The notes under the pieces were generated by a model, which searched no databases, was not told the origin of the DNA, and was given only the letters and a program-made list of their open reading frames with translations. Both the position numbers and the translations under genes were made by a program. Of a stretch of DNA of 64,000 bases, positions 25,801 to 36,781 are shown one piece after another. The stretch's first letter is position 1, and every line of letters begins with the position of its first letter. The DNA lies in NCBI GenBank assembly GCA_036877525.1, contig JAZGTH010000013.1:9304001-9368000 (forward strand). The letters are read 5' to 3'. The stretch is from Chromobotia macracanthus (Eukaryota > Chordata > Actinopteri > Cypriniformes > Botiidae).

Positions 25801-28800
25801 ATCTTCACCAAACACCTAGAACACAGAGGAAGAGAGAATTTCAGAAGAACTGAATTCAGAAGATGATGTAATCTGAAACCACTGACACCACTCTAAATGC
25901 AGGGATAGCCCTGGATTCTCAGAAAACAGTGCCTTGACTACCATAGTCCCCATGACTTGATAATATTATGATTAACAGGATACTGATCCGAGTTGCATTG
26001 TTTAATAGATTATCTGTTTATTGTGAAATGCAAAGGACAATACTATTTTGTAATACTCTTGTGTTTTGGAGCAGCACATCATTTGCATGTCCCTATTTAT
26101 CAGTATTACCTTTTAAATAGCATTTATTTAAAAAAAATCCACCTTAATTTTGATAGTATTTAAAATTAAAACAGCACTTTAACTGTCAAAAATAAAAATT
26201 TGCCCTTTTTAATGTAATATTTCAGCAAGTGACATCAACTTTTTTGGCCAGATGATTTAAATAAACGTCTTACAGTTTACTTCTCTTAAAATCTTTATTA
26301 ATATTTCATAATAAACAATACTTCAGTATTTCATTTATAGTAGCACTGTCAAATTCACTAGTTCAACTCTGTTATAGAAAAGATCAGTTATTATTATATA
26401 ACTGATAATATATTATTATATATATATTATTTTCTAAATGCCTTGGCCAAGTACTAAGTGTATTTTGTATCAATAGCCCAGATCCTCCCACATCTACTTT
26501 TCTCCACATTACTGTTTACAGAACTAGGCATTGACCCTGTGGATGATTCTTAAATCGACAGCAACATACTGTACTCGCATCCTATAAAATGTAAACTAAA
26601 AATGGAATTAATTATAGTTCTCTGAAACAGGCTGCACATCTTCTGTACTGTACCACTTAAAAAAAGATTATGCAGACAATCAACAGAGAACACAGGAAGA
26701 CGTACCAAAAGCCAGCAATCAATACTTAAGTATATTTACTTCATCTCAAATGAAAGCCCAGTTTTGTGAGGTATCTGCTTACTTAGTGGGATCCGCTCCT
26801 TTAAAGTAAGCGCTGATGGTCTCTGTAAAGGCGGCTGCCACTGGTAGAGTGTCCTGGGGGCCCATTGTGAGGGGGCTAGGACCTCTGGAACACACTGAAA
26901 TGCAGTAGATCCAATTTTACCCAAAAGCAGCCCAACCTCTGACCTTAATAAAATCTTATGTTTTATTATGAAATTTATTATCAAATGAACATGTATGTAG
27001 TACAAAACATCTATGAGAAACCAGCCCTGCCTCTAATTTTAAGTATGAGTAATAGCAATAGTAATCCTTGACTAGCAAATAGCTGGTTTAGTCAGTTTGC
27101 AGACATCTCCATGGTAACCTACCTGACACAGACAGGTTAAGTTCTCGGCCTAGTGTGGGTGTGGAGGCTGCACTCAGGGAGGTGAACGAGGAGATTGAGG
27201 AGGTGCTTTCAGCTCTGGCCAGAGGAGCAAAGGGTGGAGGACTCCAGGAGTGAATGGGGGGGCTAAAGGGACGAGCCTGCGGAGAAACAAAAATCATGAT
27301 CGTACAGTAACTATACACATCACACCAAGACACGATATTGCAGAACATGTAGTGCGTACATACAAAAACACTGAAATTGAATAAGTTAATGATGCACTCG
27401 TACCAGATCTGCCAGACTTGGTTTGCCGGGTGGTAGTTTAGGTCTTGAAGATGGTCTTGGTGGTACAGGAGGAATCGGGCTGCCGGCAGACAGTGGCGTG
27501 CCAGCACGGGCGGGAGAGGATGGGCCTAACAGCATATGAACATTACTGTATTATATCTATTAGAGAAGTACCTGGATGTGTATCTCACATTTCAAAAGCA
27601 ACATATAGGCTTTCATTTGGCTCTTGGAATAATAATTACACAGAATAATGCAGAATTTGAAAATGCCAACTTTAAAAATCCTATCAGTCAATAAGTGAAA
27701 ACTAAGATAAACTTAATTTAAATTAAAGCATATTTAGATAAACTTTAATCAAAGGTTTAATTTTTCTTTTTCAAAAGAATGTTTCAAAGATCTGATGTCA
27801 TGAAACTTGCATATTCAGTAATTTGTTTATCCCAAGAGAGAAAACTGTAACAGTCCTTTACACTGTAACATGACTCAATTTCAAGATGGCCTGGTAAACC
27901 TGTGTAGTATAACTTCTAGAACTGGACTAGGACTGGACACCCCTGTTTGTAAGATGGTTCTCCTGGTTCTCTGATTCTCCTGTTGCTCAGTGGCAGAGCA
28001 TTGTGTTAGCAGTGCAAAAGGTTGTGGGTTCAATAACCAGGGAGCACATATACTAAGAAAATGTATATCTTGAATGTATGTATTGTAAGTCGCTTGGATA
28101 AAAGTGTCTGCCAAATACATTAATGTAAATGTAAGATAAAACATTACTCACTACCCCACTACTATGAATTAGTAGGGCTGATACAATGATAAATTTAGTA
28201 TTGCATACCCAACTCATAGCTAATAACTTACCACCGCTGGGCCCTGGGGAGCCCACAACACTCCTGTAAGTTGGAGGAGGCAATGGAGGTGGGGTTCCCC
28301 TGAATCCTCCTGCTGCAATGTCTTTAGGAGATGTTCCAAACACAGCAATCTCCTCTCTTATCCCAGGCAACTCTGGAGTTCTTCTGTTATCATCTCTCAG
28401 GGTAAAAGGGGAAGATATGGTTCCATGTAATGGGTGGTCGGGTGGCAGGAAGGGCAGCCCAGGGCTAAAAAGGGTAATGGGGGTCTCTTGGCCAAGGTCC
28501 ATCTCTGGAAGCTGAAAGCAGGAGGGTAGGGGCAGTGGACTAAGAGGAGAGTCTGAGGGTGGAGGTGGTGGAGGTGAATCTGGAGGTGGGATGTGGTGGA
28601 GGGGTGGAGGTGATGTGGCAGGAGGTGGAAGGTTGAGGGGTGAGGTCCGGGGCGAGTCCACAGTGGAGGAGGACAGTGGTGGAGAAGGGGCTGGCTCATC
28701 TGGGGGAGGAGGTCTGGCAGGAGAGAACTCGTTGAAGCTTACCCAGCTGCACTGTACCATATCTGATCCAGACTTGGGTGTCTCAACAGGCCCAAAAACA

Positions 28801-31800
28801 TTGTCCAGGTCAGGCAGAGATGCTCCTCCTGCTGAATCTGATAACACAGTGTCCTGATAGGCGGAGCCTGAGCCATCTCCTCGGACACTGGGAATCACAC
28901 TATAATAACCTGCAGACAGAAATATAATGAACAGGACAAAACATGCATGCTAAAAAAATCAGATATAAAGCTAAACAACTAACAACTGTAACTACTGTAG
29001 ACCAGTGGTTCTCAACCTTTTTGACTTAAAGCCCCCCAACGATTTAAATAAATTTAAATCATCCTGGAAGTTTGTTGACGTCCCATAGTGGACCACAGAC
29101 CCCTGTTTAAGAAACACTGCTGTAGACAATCCTAAAGTAAAACTAATTTTTCAATTCTAAATTGCACAAAGGTTCAATTGGCTGTACATACCAGAGGACT
29201 CGACAGAGCTAGAACTACGTCCAGGTGGGGTGACAGGAATGTTCTTTGGAGGAAGTGGAGGCGGAGCTACAAGGATAGATGACATAGGCTAGTCAAGGTT
29301 TTCTGTTGATGTTAAATATTCAGGTATTGTCCCATTCTGGATTTTACTGAAAACAAATTGCCTTTATTAAAAACAGACACATTTTGAACTTAACATTCCC
29401 ATGCAGAAGCTGAAGGAGAAGAGTGTGCAGTCCAGTACCTCCAGTAGGGAGGCATCTGCTCAGAACACAGCTGGAGAGCAATGTGGACTGACACCACAGC
29501 TCTGGTTCAACCATGAACACTAGGGCGCAAGACAACATTGTTAGGACATTAAGAACAGAAAATATTAGCATGAATGATAAGCATACGGTACAACTGTGAA
29601 CTAAAATAAATATTTTTATTGTCATATCAATGCAAGATGTAAAAACTAATAATGTTAAATATTAATGTGCCTATCATAGCCTAAACATCTATACACATCA
29701 CCTCTACATCAACCACATGACAAAAATCACACTCCTTTCTGAGGCTCTTAAATTCTGTTGTTATTTGTTCAGCCTCATGTCACTCCAAACTTGCCTGACC
29801 TTATATCTTCTGCCGAATATGAGAAAAAATTTTGGAGAATGTTGATGATGCTCTATTTTTTCTGTACAATAAAAGTGAAAGGTGATTGAAGCTTTCAAAC
29901 ATTAAAAATGTACTTCTGTGTTACATGGATAATAGAAACTCATACAAGTTTAACAACATGAGTAAATGTAAAATAATTTCTTGTCTTGGCATGTATGGAA
30001 CAGACCCTACTTGTATTTTTCATGATTCTTTTTATGATTCTTATTTCTTTTTGTTATCACATGGCTGAATATCTATCATGGTAAAAACAGGTATATCAGA
30101 ATCTCTACTGGTTGACGCATGTATACAGTCATACAGTATACTACCAAGAGCTCTTGCAGAATTAATCACTGTACTACTTGTTATTAATAGTTAGTCTAAT
30201 AATAGTTATAATATAATATAATAGTCTAATAAGATTAGTCTTTATTTAAAAGCTTTACCTTCTGAATTTTGTGCTTCAAAATTAGTTTCAAACGGTGGAC
30301 CGAAGAACGCTGAGCTGTTTTCTCTTTTTATTACCAAACAAAAAAAACAAGGTTAAACCACACCAAGGGCTTTCAAATAGCAACATGTAGTCAAGTTTAA
30401 TTTAGTAATTTGATAAAGTGTAAAGAACCACAAACAGTTCACTGAGGGTTTCAGACTAACCTGGGTGTGTCTACACCAGGCCCTGGGGTTGTCGTGGGTG
30501 TTGGAGTGGATCGTCTTGGTCTGGCAATCTCCTCACCTGGAATATGCATGAATGTATACATTTTAATACATATTTATAATTACAGATTTGATATTATAGT
30601 CAACAATTGTGCTATATGAAACACCAATCTTTAGGAAATAAATTCACTCACTTGAGAGATTTCTTTTCATCTGGCACTGTAATAAAGAATTCAAAAGCAG
30701 ATAAACGTAAAATACTACAGTAAATTACTGTAAAATAATTGTAACACACAGACTCAGGTAAATTATTGCTTTTAGAAAACAGTGGCAAGATGTTTTAATA
30801 CACCAATGTTCAATAAACAGTCACATTATTTAATGATAATAATCAAAATACACAGTTGTTTACTAAAAGACACACTACCCCCTCAACACACTTCCAATGG
30901 GGCCTCAAGATGACTTAAAATTATTTAAAATAAGCTAGAACAACTAAAGCTAAATATTTCTTAGTCTTTGGTTATTTTATAACAAATATGCATCTTTCTA
31001 GTTGTCAATCTGGAATGTTTTACTAGGTAGAAATTGTGGCCAAGTCAAAAAGTTTGAGATCCTCTGGTATATCAGCTAACTATTCAACTACTAAACAATG
31101 TTTTAGAACATGGCTCATGCAATAAAAAGCCTCTGACTCTGACCTATACCTGTGATGTGATAAGTGATTCATCATAAGAGATTAAATCACACAGGTTGTA
31201 CCACAAAACAGATTTCAAAATATATAATCGTACATGTCTATAAAAAATATTACTCATCCATGTCAGTGAATGTCAAGGAGAGTACAGCATGTTATTCGAA
31301 TCTGACACAAGTGTTGAGTGACAAGCCAACAACTGAACTCTACCTGAGATGACACTCAACATGCTGAAGCTACTGATGAGATCTGAATCTCTGCTGATCA
31401 AGAATCTAACCAATCAGCTGTAACACAGTGACCCAACAGCCCAATAAATTAAGTTCCGCTGTGCATGACAATAACAATACTGTAATCTAATGTACCGACA
31501 ACAACATACAAAACATACACCCGCTATAAATTAATTAATCCATGTTTATTTTTATTTATTTTTATTTACATCCAAATGAGCTTTTATGATGCTTTGTATA
31601 TTTCTGTGTCCTTTTAAATATTGTAGCAGATTTGCAATAGTTATGTACAGCTAATAAAGGTTTAGAAAAATCAACAAGTGATTTGCAGCTGATTTGATGG
31701 GAATGTGTATAAATACAGTACTTACTGGACTTCTCCTCTACGATCAGCAAAAAGGAAGAAAGAACAGACCTGGTCAGAGAGCAAGTCACAGAACAGTCGT

Positions 31801-34488
31801 TTTAAAGAATACAAACACATATATAAAACATAACCTTTAGAAGACTGTTACTTTGTCTCTGCATGTGTGTACAATCTACAGTAAATGTGATATGCTAAAT
31901 AAATTAATTGGCTTGACCAATTAATCATTTTGGTTCTGTGTAATTTCTGAAGACTGATGGAAAAAATCATGTGTTTAACAACACACACACACACACACAC
32001 ACAAAATGCATTAAAACAGAATGTACAACATTATTTAAAAGGAAAAAATATACTTTTAGATGAGAAAGTATAATACTTTTAAAATAAGGAGATACAGCTG
32101 TGACACATTTTATTCAAACACAGATGTAAGGTTATTATGAGGCCACTATGTGTGCAAAATTTGCAATGTTATGTGCAATGGTAGAATATATATGATTGGA
32201 TTTCTGTGTGCACTTATTAATGTGACAGCTGTTCAAATGACCCTTCTGAGTTCCAATTACACACATACACATGAGATGTTCTCATCACAAGCACAGATGC
32301 ATGAGATGCATGACAAATGAGTAAGGAGGTCTGGCTTATCACAAGCAGTGCACAACTCCTTCACTTACCGGACTCTTTCTCTGTGTAAGCAAAACAAACA
32401 GAAAAACAGAGGACATTTACAGTGAAACTGTAACAGTGTCATGTGAGCATTATCCTCTACCCCTTTTGAGAATATTACCAGAGGAGAAGGAGATATGGCC
32501 AGAGTCCCCACTGAAGCCTTCAGCTCATCCATAGTGGACACTGTGCAGTTGCCACTGTTAGCTGTCAGTGGCCTGATCTTGATCTTAAATTTCTTCCCCT
32601 GTTCCTCCTCACCCTCCGACTCACTGGAGGAGCAGAACATCTTGACCTTTGGAGCTGGTGGGTCTTGTTAAGGGCAACGCCCTAGCAACCACATGGAACA
32701 CCATAGAAGAAGCAGAGCAACAGCGTAAAACCCATTCAGAATCACTTAGCAATCTAATAGAGATGCCCTGGAACTATGTTGTAGCATTGTGGCAGCTAGT
32801 TTAGCACAGTCACATTTTCTTCTAAAAACATGAAAATCTAGTTCCAAAACCAAACTGCCACCAAAGTATGAAGATAAACACACAGAAAAGTGAAGCAAAA
32901 AAGTAACATGAGACTAGCCAGGAAAATACACCTTATTACTCATCATTACTCATTACAACTTTTCATAACCAGTGTCCAACCAGAGATACATGCTTTGGCA
33001 AAAGAAAAGGCAATCACCATATGACAATTCAATCCGAGTTTTTGTTTATCAAAACACATTAAAAGGATTGAAAAGCACTGTCCAAGGTTTGTGCAGTTGT
33101 GTTTACTGCCTAAACATTTAATATATTGGATAGAAATTATATCATTTACATTTATGCATTTGGCAGACGCTTTTATCCAAAGCAACTTAAAGTGCATTGA
33201 AGTTATACATTTTCTTAGTACATGTACTCCCTGGGAATCAAACCCATGACCTCTTGCGCTGCTAACGCAATGCTTTACCACTGAACTACAGGAGAACCTC
33301 AGGAGAATATCATTTATAGAAAAAAGCTATAGTTGCTCTAACAGCCTTTACCAACTTGTTTTGCTATATCTTTAATAAATTAATAAGCAGAAGAGGTCAT
33401 TAGGATTGTGAGAAAGATTTCAAACTGATGTTCACAGATTGAAAGGATATTTCCCCCTTGCTCTCTGGGTTTAACACTGTAACCTTCATCATCTATGTCA
33501 GGTGAGTTCTGTTATAGAAAAGACAAATGGATGAAGCGTTACATTCACATTAGCTATAAAGATACTATGCAAAATAAACATTAAGAACAAATTACTCACA
33601 TATCGATCCCAGTCAATCTCACCATAGAAACCATTGGGAGCACCATTGGCTTTTTTCTGGGAATACAAAATGAGTGATGAATTATTATCATGAATTATTG
33701 TAAGTGCTATCAAAATGAAATATTAATTCACTACACTATCTAAAGTAAGTTTGTAGACACAGCGTATTGACAATATTTGCTGTACTCACAGATTTCTCTT
33801 TGTCTGGTGATCCCCTGGGAAAAACAAAGCAATGGTTCAGATTCCCTAATCACAAACTGTGGTGGGTCCCTAACATGTCAGTCAGTTATTCTTGGCCAAA
33901 ATGAGTTGCACAGTGAAACATTATTTTAAGTCTTTGTCTGCAAGACTACAACACTTGTTCACTTCAAATTACACAGAGCCAAGGCTACAAAGTAATATAT
34001 AAAAGAGCTAGTGGCCACATCATATGACTGACTGTTGATACTCACGTGGAGTCAGTGTCCTTTTCTTTCTTTCGTATCCCAAAGGCCTTTCGGGTACGCT
34101 TTTTCAGTCCTGGGAAAAGTTTAGCATAAAGAAACAAATAGTATATAGTTCCTTTCTTTATTTAGGCAATATGTATAAGGTCATAGCAAATGCATTGATA
34201 AATAATAGTTTTATAATATACATCATAATTAATACATACTTTGCAAATTTAAATATACTGTAGTGTGAAAAATAGAAAAACATCTCCAAAACATGCTTTC
34301 TCAGCTCAGACACAGAGAGTCACATAAACTTACATAACTTACACATTACATAAACTAAATGATGAATTATTTTTCTTTTAGCCAAAAAATCCTACAAATT
34401 TATTATTTGACCTTTACTGTTACTGCAAAGAATGCAGTCATGTGCTAGTATTAAGGGTTTTGTATGCAAAGTTATCAGACAGGAAAGC

Positions 34489-34553
<65 letters not shown>

Positions 34554-35298
34554 ACCATTACAGTGCAAGTGACATCACTGTCAGCTGTGAATATTAACCA
34601 GCAGAGCGTGAAAATTTATAGCCTGGAGATCTTGGCATGATGGCATACAAGAGATGCTTTAGGGTCTCAGTGCCAGTGTTAAACACTTTGGGTGTGTGTT
34701 CACCCATCATGCCTCTAGTCTAGAGGACCTCTAGGGGAAGCTGATAATTCTCAGTCTCGCCTGGCTAAAAGTCTAGAAATTAAGCAGTTACTACAAACAC
34801 ACACAGGAGGACATGATATCAGTTGTAGCTTGTTGACTTCCTGCTCTATTACCATTAAACAAAGATTATCAGATTAAATTACAGGGAATACATCTGACCT
34901 AAAATCAGACAGTGGACACACAGAACAGAATGCACACAACATCCTGATGGTAGATTTAAATAGGCGTTGCCTGTTCTTATTTCATTGGGTCACTCTTACA
35001 TTTCAGCTCTTGAAATTCACATTTAAATGTTCCATTAGCATATTTGTATATGTGTGTCATAGTGTAAATGCATATTCAACTCTAGTTCAAGAATACAAAC
35101 CAGGTACAAAGACACATAATCCGTCAGCTGCTTCAAGGAGACAAACACCAAAACAAGCAAGTACTGCGTTTGGACGTCATGCATGGCCATGTAGAAAACC
35201 CAACCGAGTATTTTTTACATGCTTTAAATTAATAGCACTGCATAGATTTAACGACACAGTGATGAATTAGGGCCTAAAGTGCATTTACCTTGCATCAT
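19808..35298 (-). CDS. sgip1: SGIP1, endophilin-interacting muniscin-family endocytic adaptor
   Basis: Muniscin family; acts at clathrin-coated pits. 23 coding exons, in gene order: 35298-35289, 34109-34046, 33814-33790, 33656-33600, 33508-33436, 32654-32479, 32380-32369, 31737-31726, 30676-30652, 30536-30461, 30314-30259, 29519-29439, 29266-29192, 28909-28232, 27525-27404, 27276-27123, 26894-26783, 25815-25660, 25238-25106, 24428-24226, 24134-24070, 20219-20055, 19830-19808; 2,553 nt, 850 aa (human about 828). The basic N-terminus (LKKRTRKAFGIRKKEKDTDS) is the membrane-binding region. NGFYGEIDWDRY, FSPPIHSW and PLARAESTSSISS are SGIP1 motifs. A large proline-rich region spans residues 248-565. 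The C-terminal mu-homology domain, about 580-850, contains ADPTKCLVKITGEMVLSFPA, NMPSLMSHLKK, LARFQLAEGPSKPSQ, FTSEGSTLSGCDF and ends KYLADN. The 5' edge of exon 6 (32654) is the least certain boundary. Confidence 0.96.
20364..21761 (+). mobile_element. 5'-truncated L2-type LINE (reverse transcriptase remnant)
   Basis: Lies in the large sgip1 intron, antisense to the gene. A longest open stretch of about 270 codons carries the RT core: GVPQGSVLGPLLFSIY, then CYADDTQLFLSF (YADD catalytic motif), LAWMKEHHLQRNLAKTEL and NLGVIFDDQLTFKDHI, typical of fish L2/CR1-like elements. Part of RT is deleted near 20,520, and frameshifts follow a stop at 21,177. The 3' end has 'gtcgttttggataaaagcgt' and then '(aaatgta)n'. 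No endonuclease domain is present. Confidence 0.85.
22279..23850 (+). mobile_element. Decayed Tc1-like DNA transposon in sgip1 intron
   Basis: The left end begins 'caaacccgattccaaaaaag' plus 'ttgggacactgtacaaat'; a related inner repeat (ttccaaaaaagttaggacag) lies near 22,468, as in IR/DR-type ends. The transposase is broken into frames over 22,688-23,664. Recognisable parts are an HTH region (IIQRFRESGTISVRKGQG) and the catalytic part (CIFQHDNARPHTAS, SSPDLSPIENIWRIIKRKM). The first catalytic Asp position reads WSEES rather than the expected WSDES. A stop follows KRKM. The right terminus appears truncated near 'cattgtacagtttgtaa'. Confidence 0.85.
27983..28136 (+). repeat. tRNA-derived SINE in sgip1 intron
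   Basis: The head 'gttgctcagtggcagagcat' and B box 'ggttcaataaccag' are followed by the tail 'gtaagtcgcttggataaaag' and '..aatgtaaatgtaag'. It lies between the exons at 28232 and 27525, antisense to sgip1. Confidence 0.85.
29003..29119. mobile_element. hAT-type MITE with 8-bp target-site duplication
   Basis: The 117-bp element begins CAGTGGTTCTCAACC and ends GTTTAAGAAACACTG, forming terminal inverted repeats. It is flanked on both sides by the exact 8-mer CTGTAGAC (28995-29002 and 29120-29127), the target-site length made by hAT transposases. It sits in an sgip1 intron and has no coding capacity. Confidence 0.9.
31726..31737 (-). other. sgip1: sgip1 12-nt microexon 2 (RRSP)
   Basis: AGGAGAAGTCCA between a TAG acceptor and donor GTAAGT; phase 0, encoding Arg-Arg-Ser-Pro. 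The upstream intron ends in ttttTGCtgatcgtag, with a TGC just before the acceptor. It joins microexon 1 to give RKSPRRSP. Confidence 0.85.
31980..32002. repeat. (CA)n microsatellite
   Basis: An uninterrupted ACACAC run in an sgip1 intron. Confidence 0.95.
32369..32380 (-). other. sgip1: sgip1 12-nt microexon 1 (RKSP)
   Basis: AGAAAGAGTCCG between a CAG acceptor and donor GTAAGT; phase 0, encoding Arg-Lys-Ser-Pro. The intron upstream ends in ttttTGCttacacag, again with TGC close to the acceptor. Confidence 0.85.
33143..33298 (-). repeat. tRNA-derived SINE, reverse orientation, in sgip1 intron
   Basis: On the plus strand it reads tail first: 'catttacatttatgcatttg', 'gcagacgcttttatccaaag', then 'ctgggaatcaaacccatgac' (B box complement) and 'taccactgaactacag' (A box complement). 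It is sense relative to sgip1. Confidence 0.85.
34489..34551. repeat. (AT)n(GT)n compound microsatellite
   Basis: A TATATA run continuing into a GTGTGT run in sgip1 intron 1. Confidence 0.95.
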
Positions 35299-35770
35299 GG
35301 TTGCAACACTTCATACCTCGGTTTCAACCGAGTAAACAGACTGACATGAGATACAACAGTGATCCGGTAACCGGTTGATAGAGGAAAGGTGCATAATGGC
35401 CAACCGGTCCGTCCTCGTCTCTCAGGTTTCCCGGTAACCGGCTGGTTAGGCCCCGGGCTTCGCCGCATTAGCAGCATCCACACACGCCATCATCACAGAG
35501 GGGATGCTGAGGACAGCCGATGAACGGAGAATAAGAGGGTGGGAGGGTAGCGAATTTACGAACCACACTATGGAGGAGGCTTGGTTCATGAATGTTTATG
35601 AGCTCGCGCTGACGTTGCTTAGTAACCTTCCTGGATCGCCGAGCCACGCATGCTAATTAATATTCATACGTCAAGTCTTTAAACGTTACAGAATTCGTTG
35701 ATTTGCCAGTCGACCACAGCCAAACTTGGCTTAACGTCACCTTACAGTATTAATATTCATGAGCCAAGCC
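35299..35770 (-). promoter_or_regulatory. sgip1: sgip1 5' UTR and proximal promoter region
   Basis: The region immediately upstream of the start codon (35,298) is less AT-rich and contains several CpGs between about 35,330 and 35,620, unlike its surroundings. Sites visible: an X-box-like GTTGCTTAGTAAC at 35614-35626; TGACG/ACGTCA CRE half-sites near 35,610, 35,669 and 35,733; and TTAATATTCAT repeated near 35,656 and 35,751. The transcription start is not determined. Confidence 0.5.
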
Positions 35771-35953
35771 GTACCCATAGTAGAATTTGTTATCGCGAGA
35801 GGGATGAGGGGGGTAAGGGGTAAACAGTTTAAGAGCAGGAAAGAATTGTCTATTGAGAGAAATTATAACGTAATCTGTAGAGCACCGCCTAGTGGTTGGA
35901 CACAAAACAGAATTGGCATAACTTCAAAAAAAGTCTGTAGTCGTGTAATAAGT

Positions 35954-36056
<103 letters not shown>

Positions 36057-36781
36057 CAAATCTGTAAAGACAGGTACAGTGAAGTGCTAAACTTTCGCAA
36101 CAAATTTGATCTTAATTAAAAACATGACAACTTGTGTTATCTTGCTATCTTTGTTCTGAAAACACAGATGGACCTGACATTTTAGAATGGGATCTAGACT
36201 GCTGAACTATATGCCAATGTACTAAAATATAATCCTTCCCATTCCAGGTCCTGAATACAGTGTGGACAATTCATATTTACATAATTCCGTATTTTTTGTT
36301 TTTATTTTTTTTACAGAATGCAAATGAACAACTACTGGACAAATTCTAAAAAGATGAATAAAGATGCAGGATATTCTGTGTCCTGTTTCGATATTGAGCA
36401 GGAAGAGAGCAAAAGCAAATGACTGTTTATTAGTACAAAAACAGTTGCATTAGACTTGCAGAAAACCTCTCTGACACAGAAAGTTGAAACATTAGCAGTG
36501 TGAATGTGTTCATATAACATGAACATATTCATGATTATCAGGACAACAATGCACTCCTGACATGTACTAACTTGATAAGCTACTTATAGTGAGAAAACAA
36601 CAGTGAAACAACAGCAGGTGTGAGATGTAGCTTTGTAGACTGGGCTTGTTGGCTTGCAAGGCAAAATGTTCAATGCTCTCGTCTGCTAAAAAAATGACTA
36701 AATGACTAAACATCCCCACACCTACTCGCTCCCAGGCACCTGAATTCTAATCACACACACCTGCTACCACTGATCATTGTA

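Noticed and set aside
26736..27005. Alternative frame through sgip1 exon 26894-26783 (VPEVLAPSQWAP..)
   Set aside because: The acceptor at 26,895 (tttcag) gives the conserved SRGPSPLTM frame, and phases then sum correctly across all exons.
28318..28857. Gly-rich plus-strand ORFs
   Set aside because: Antisense shadow of the proline-rich sgip1 exon 28909-28232.
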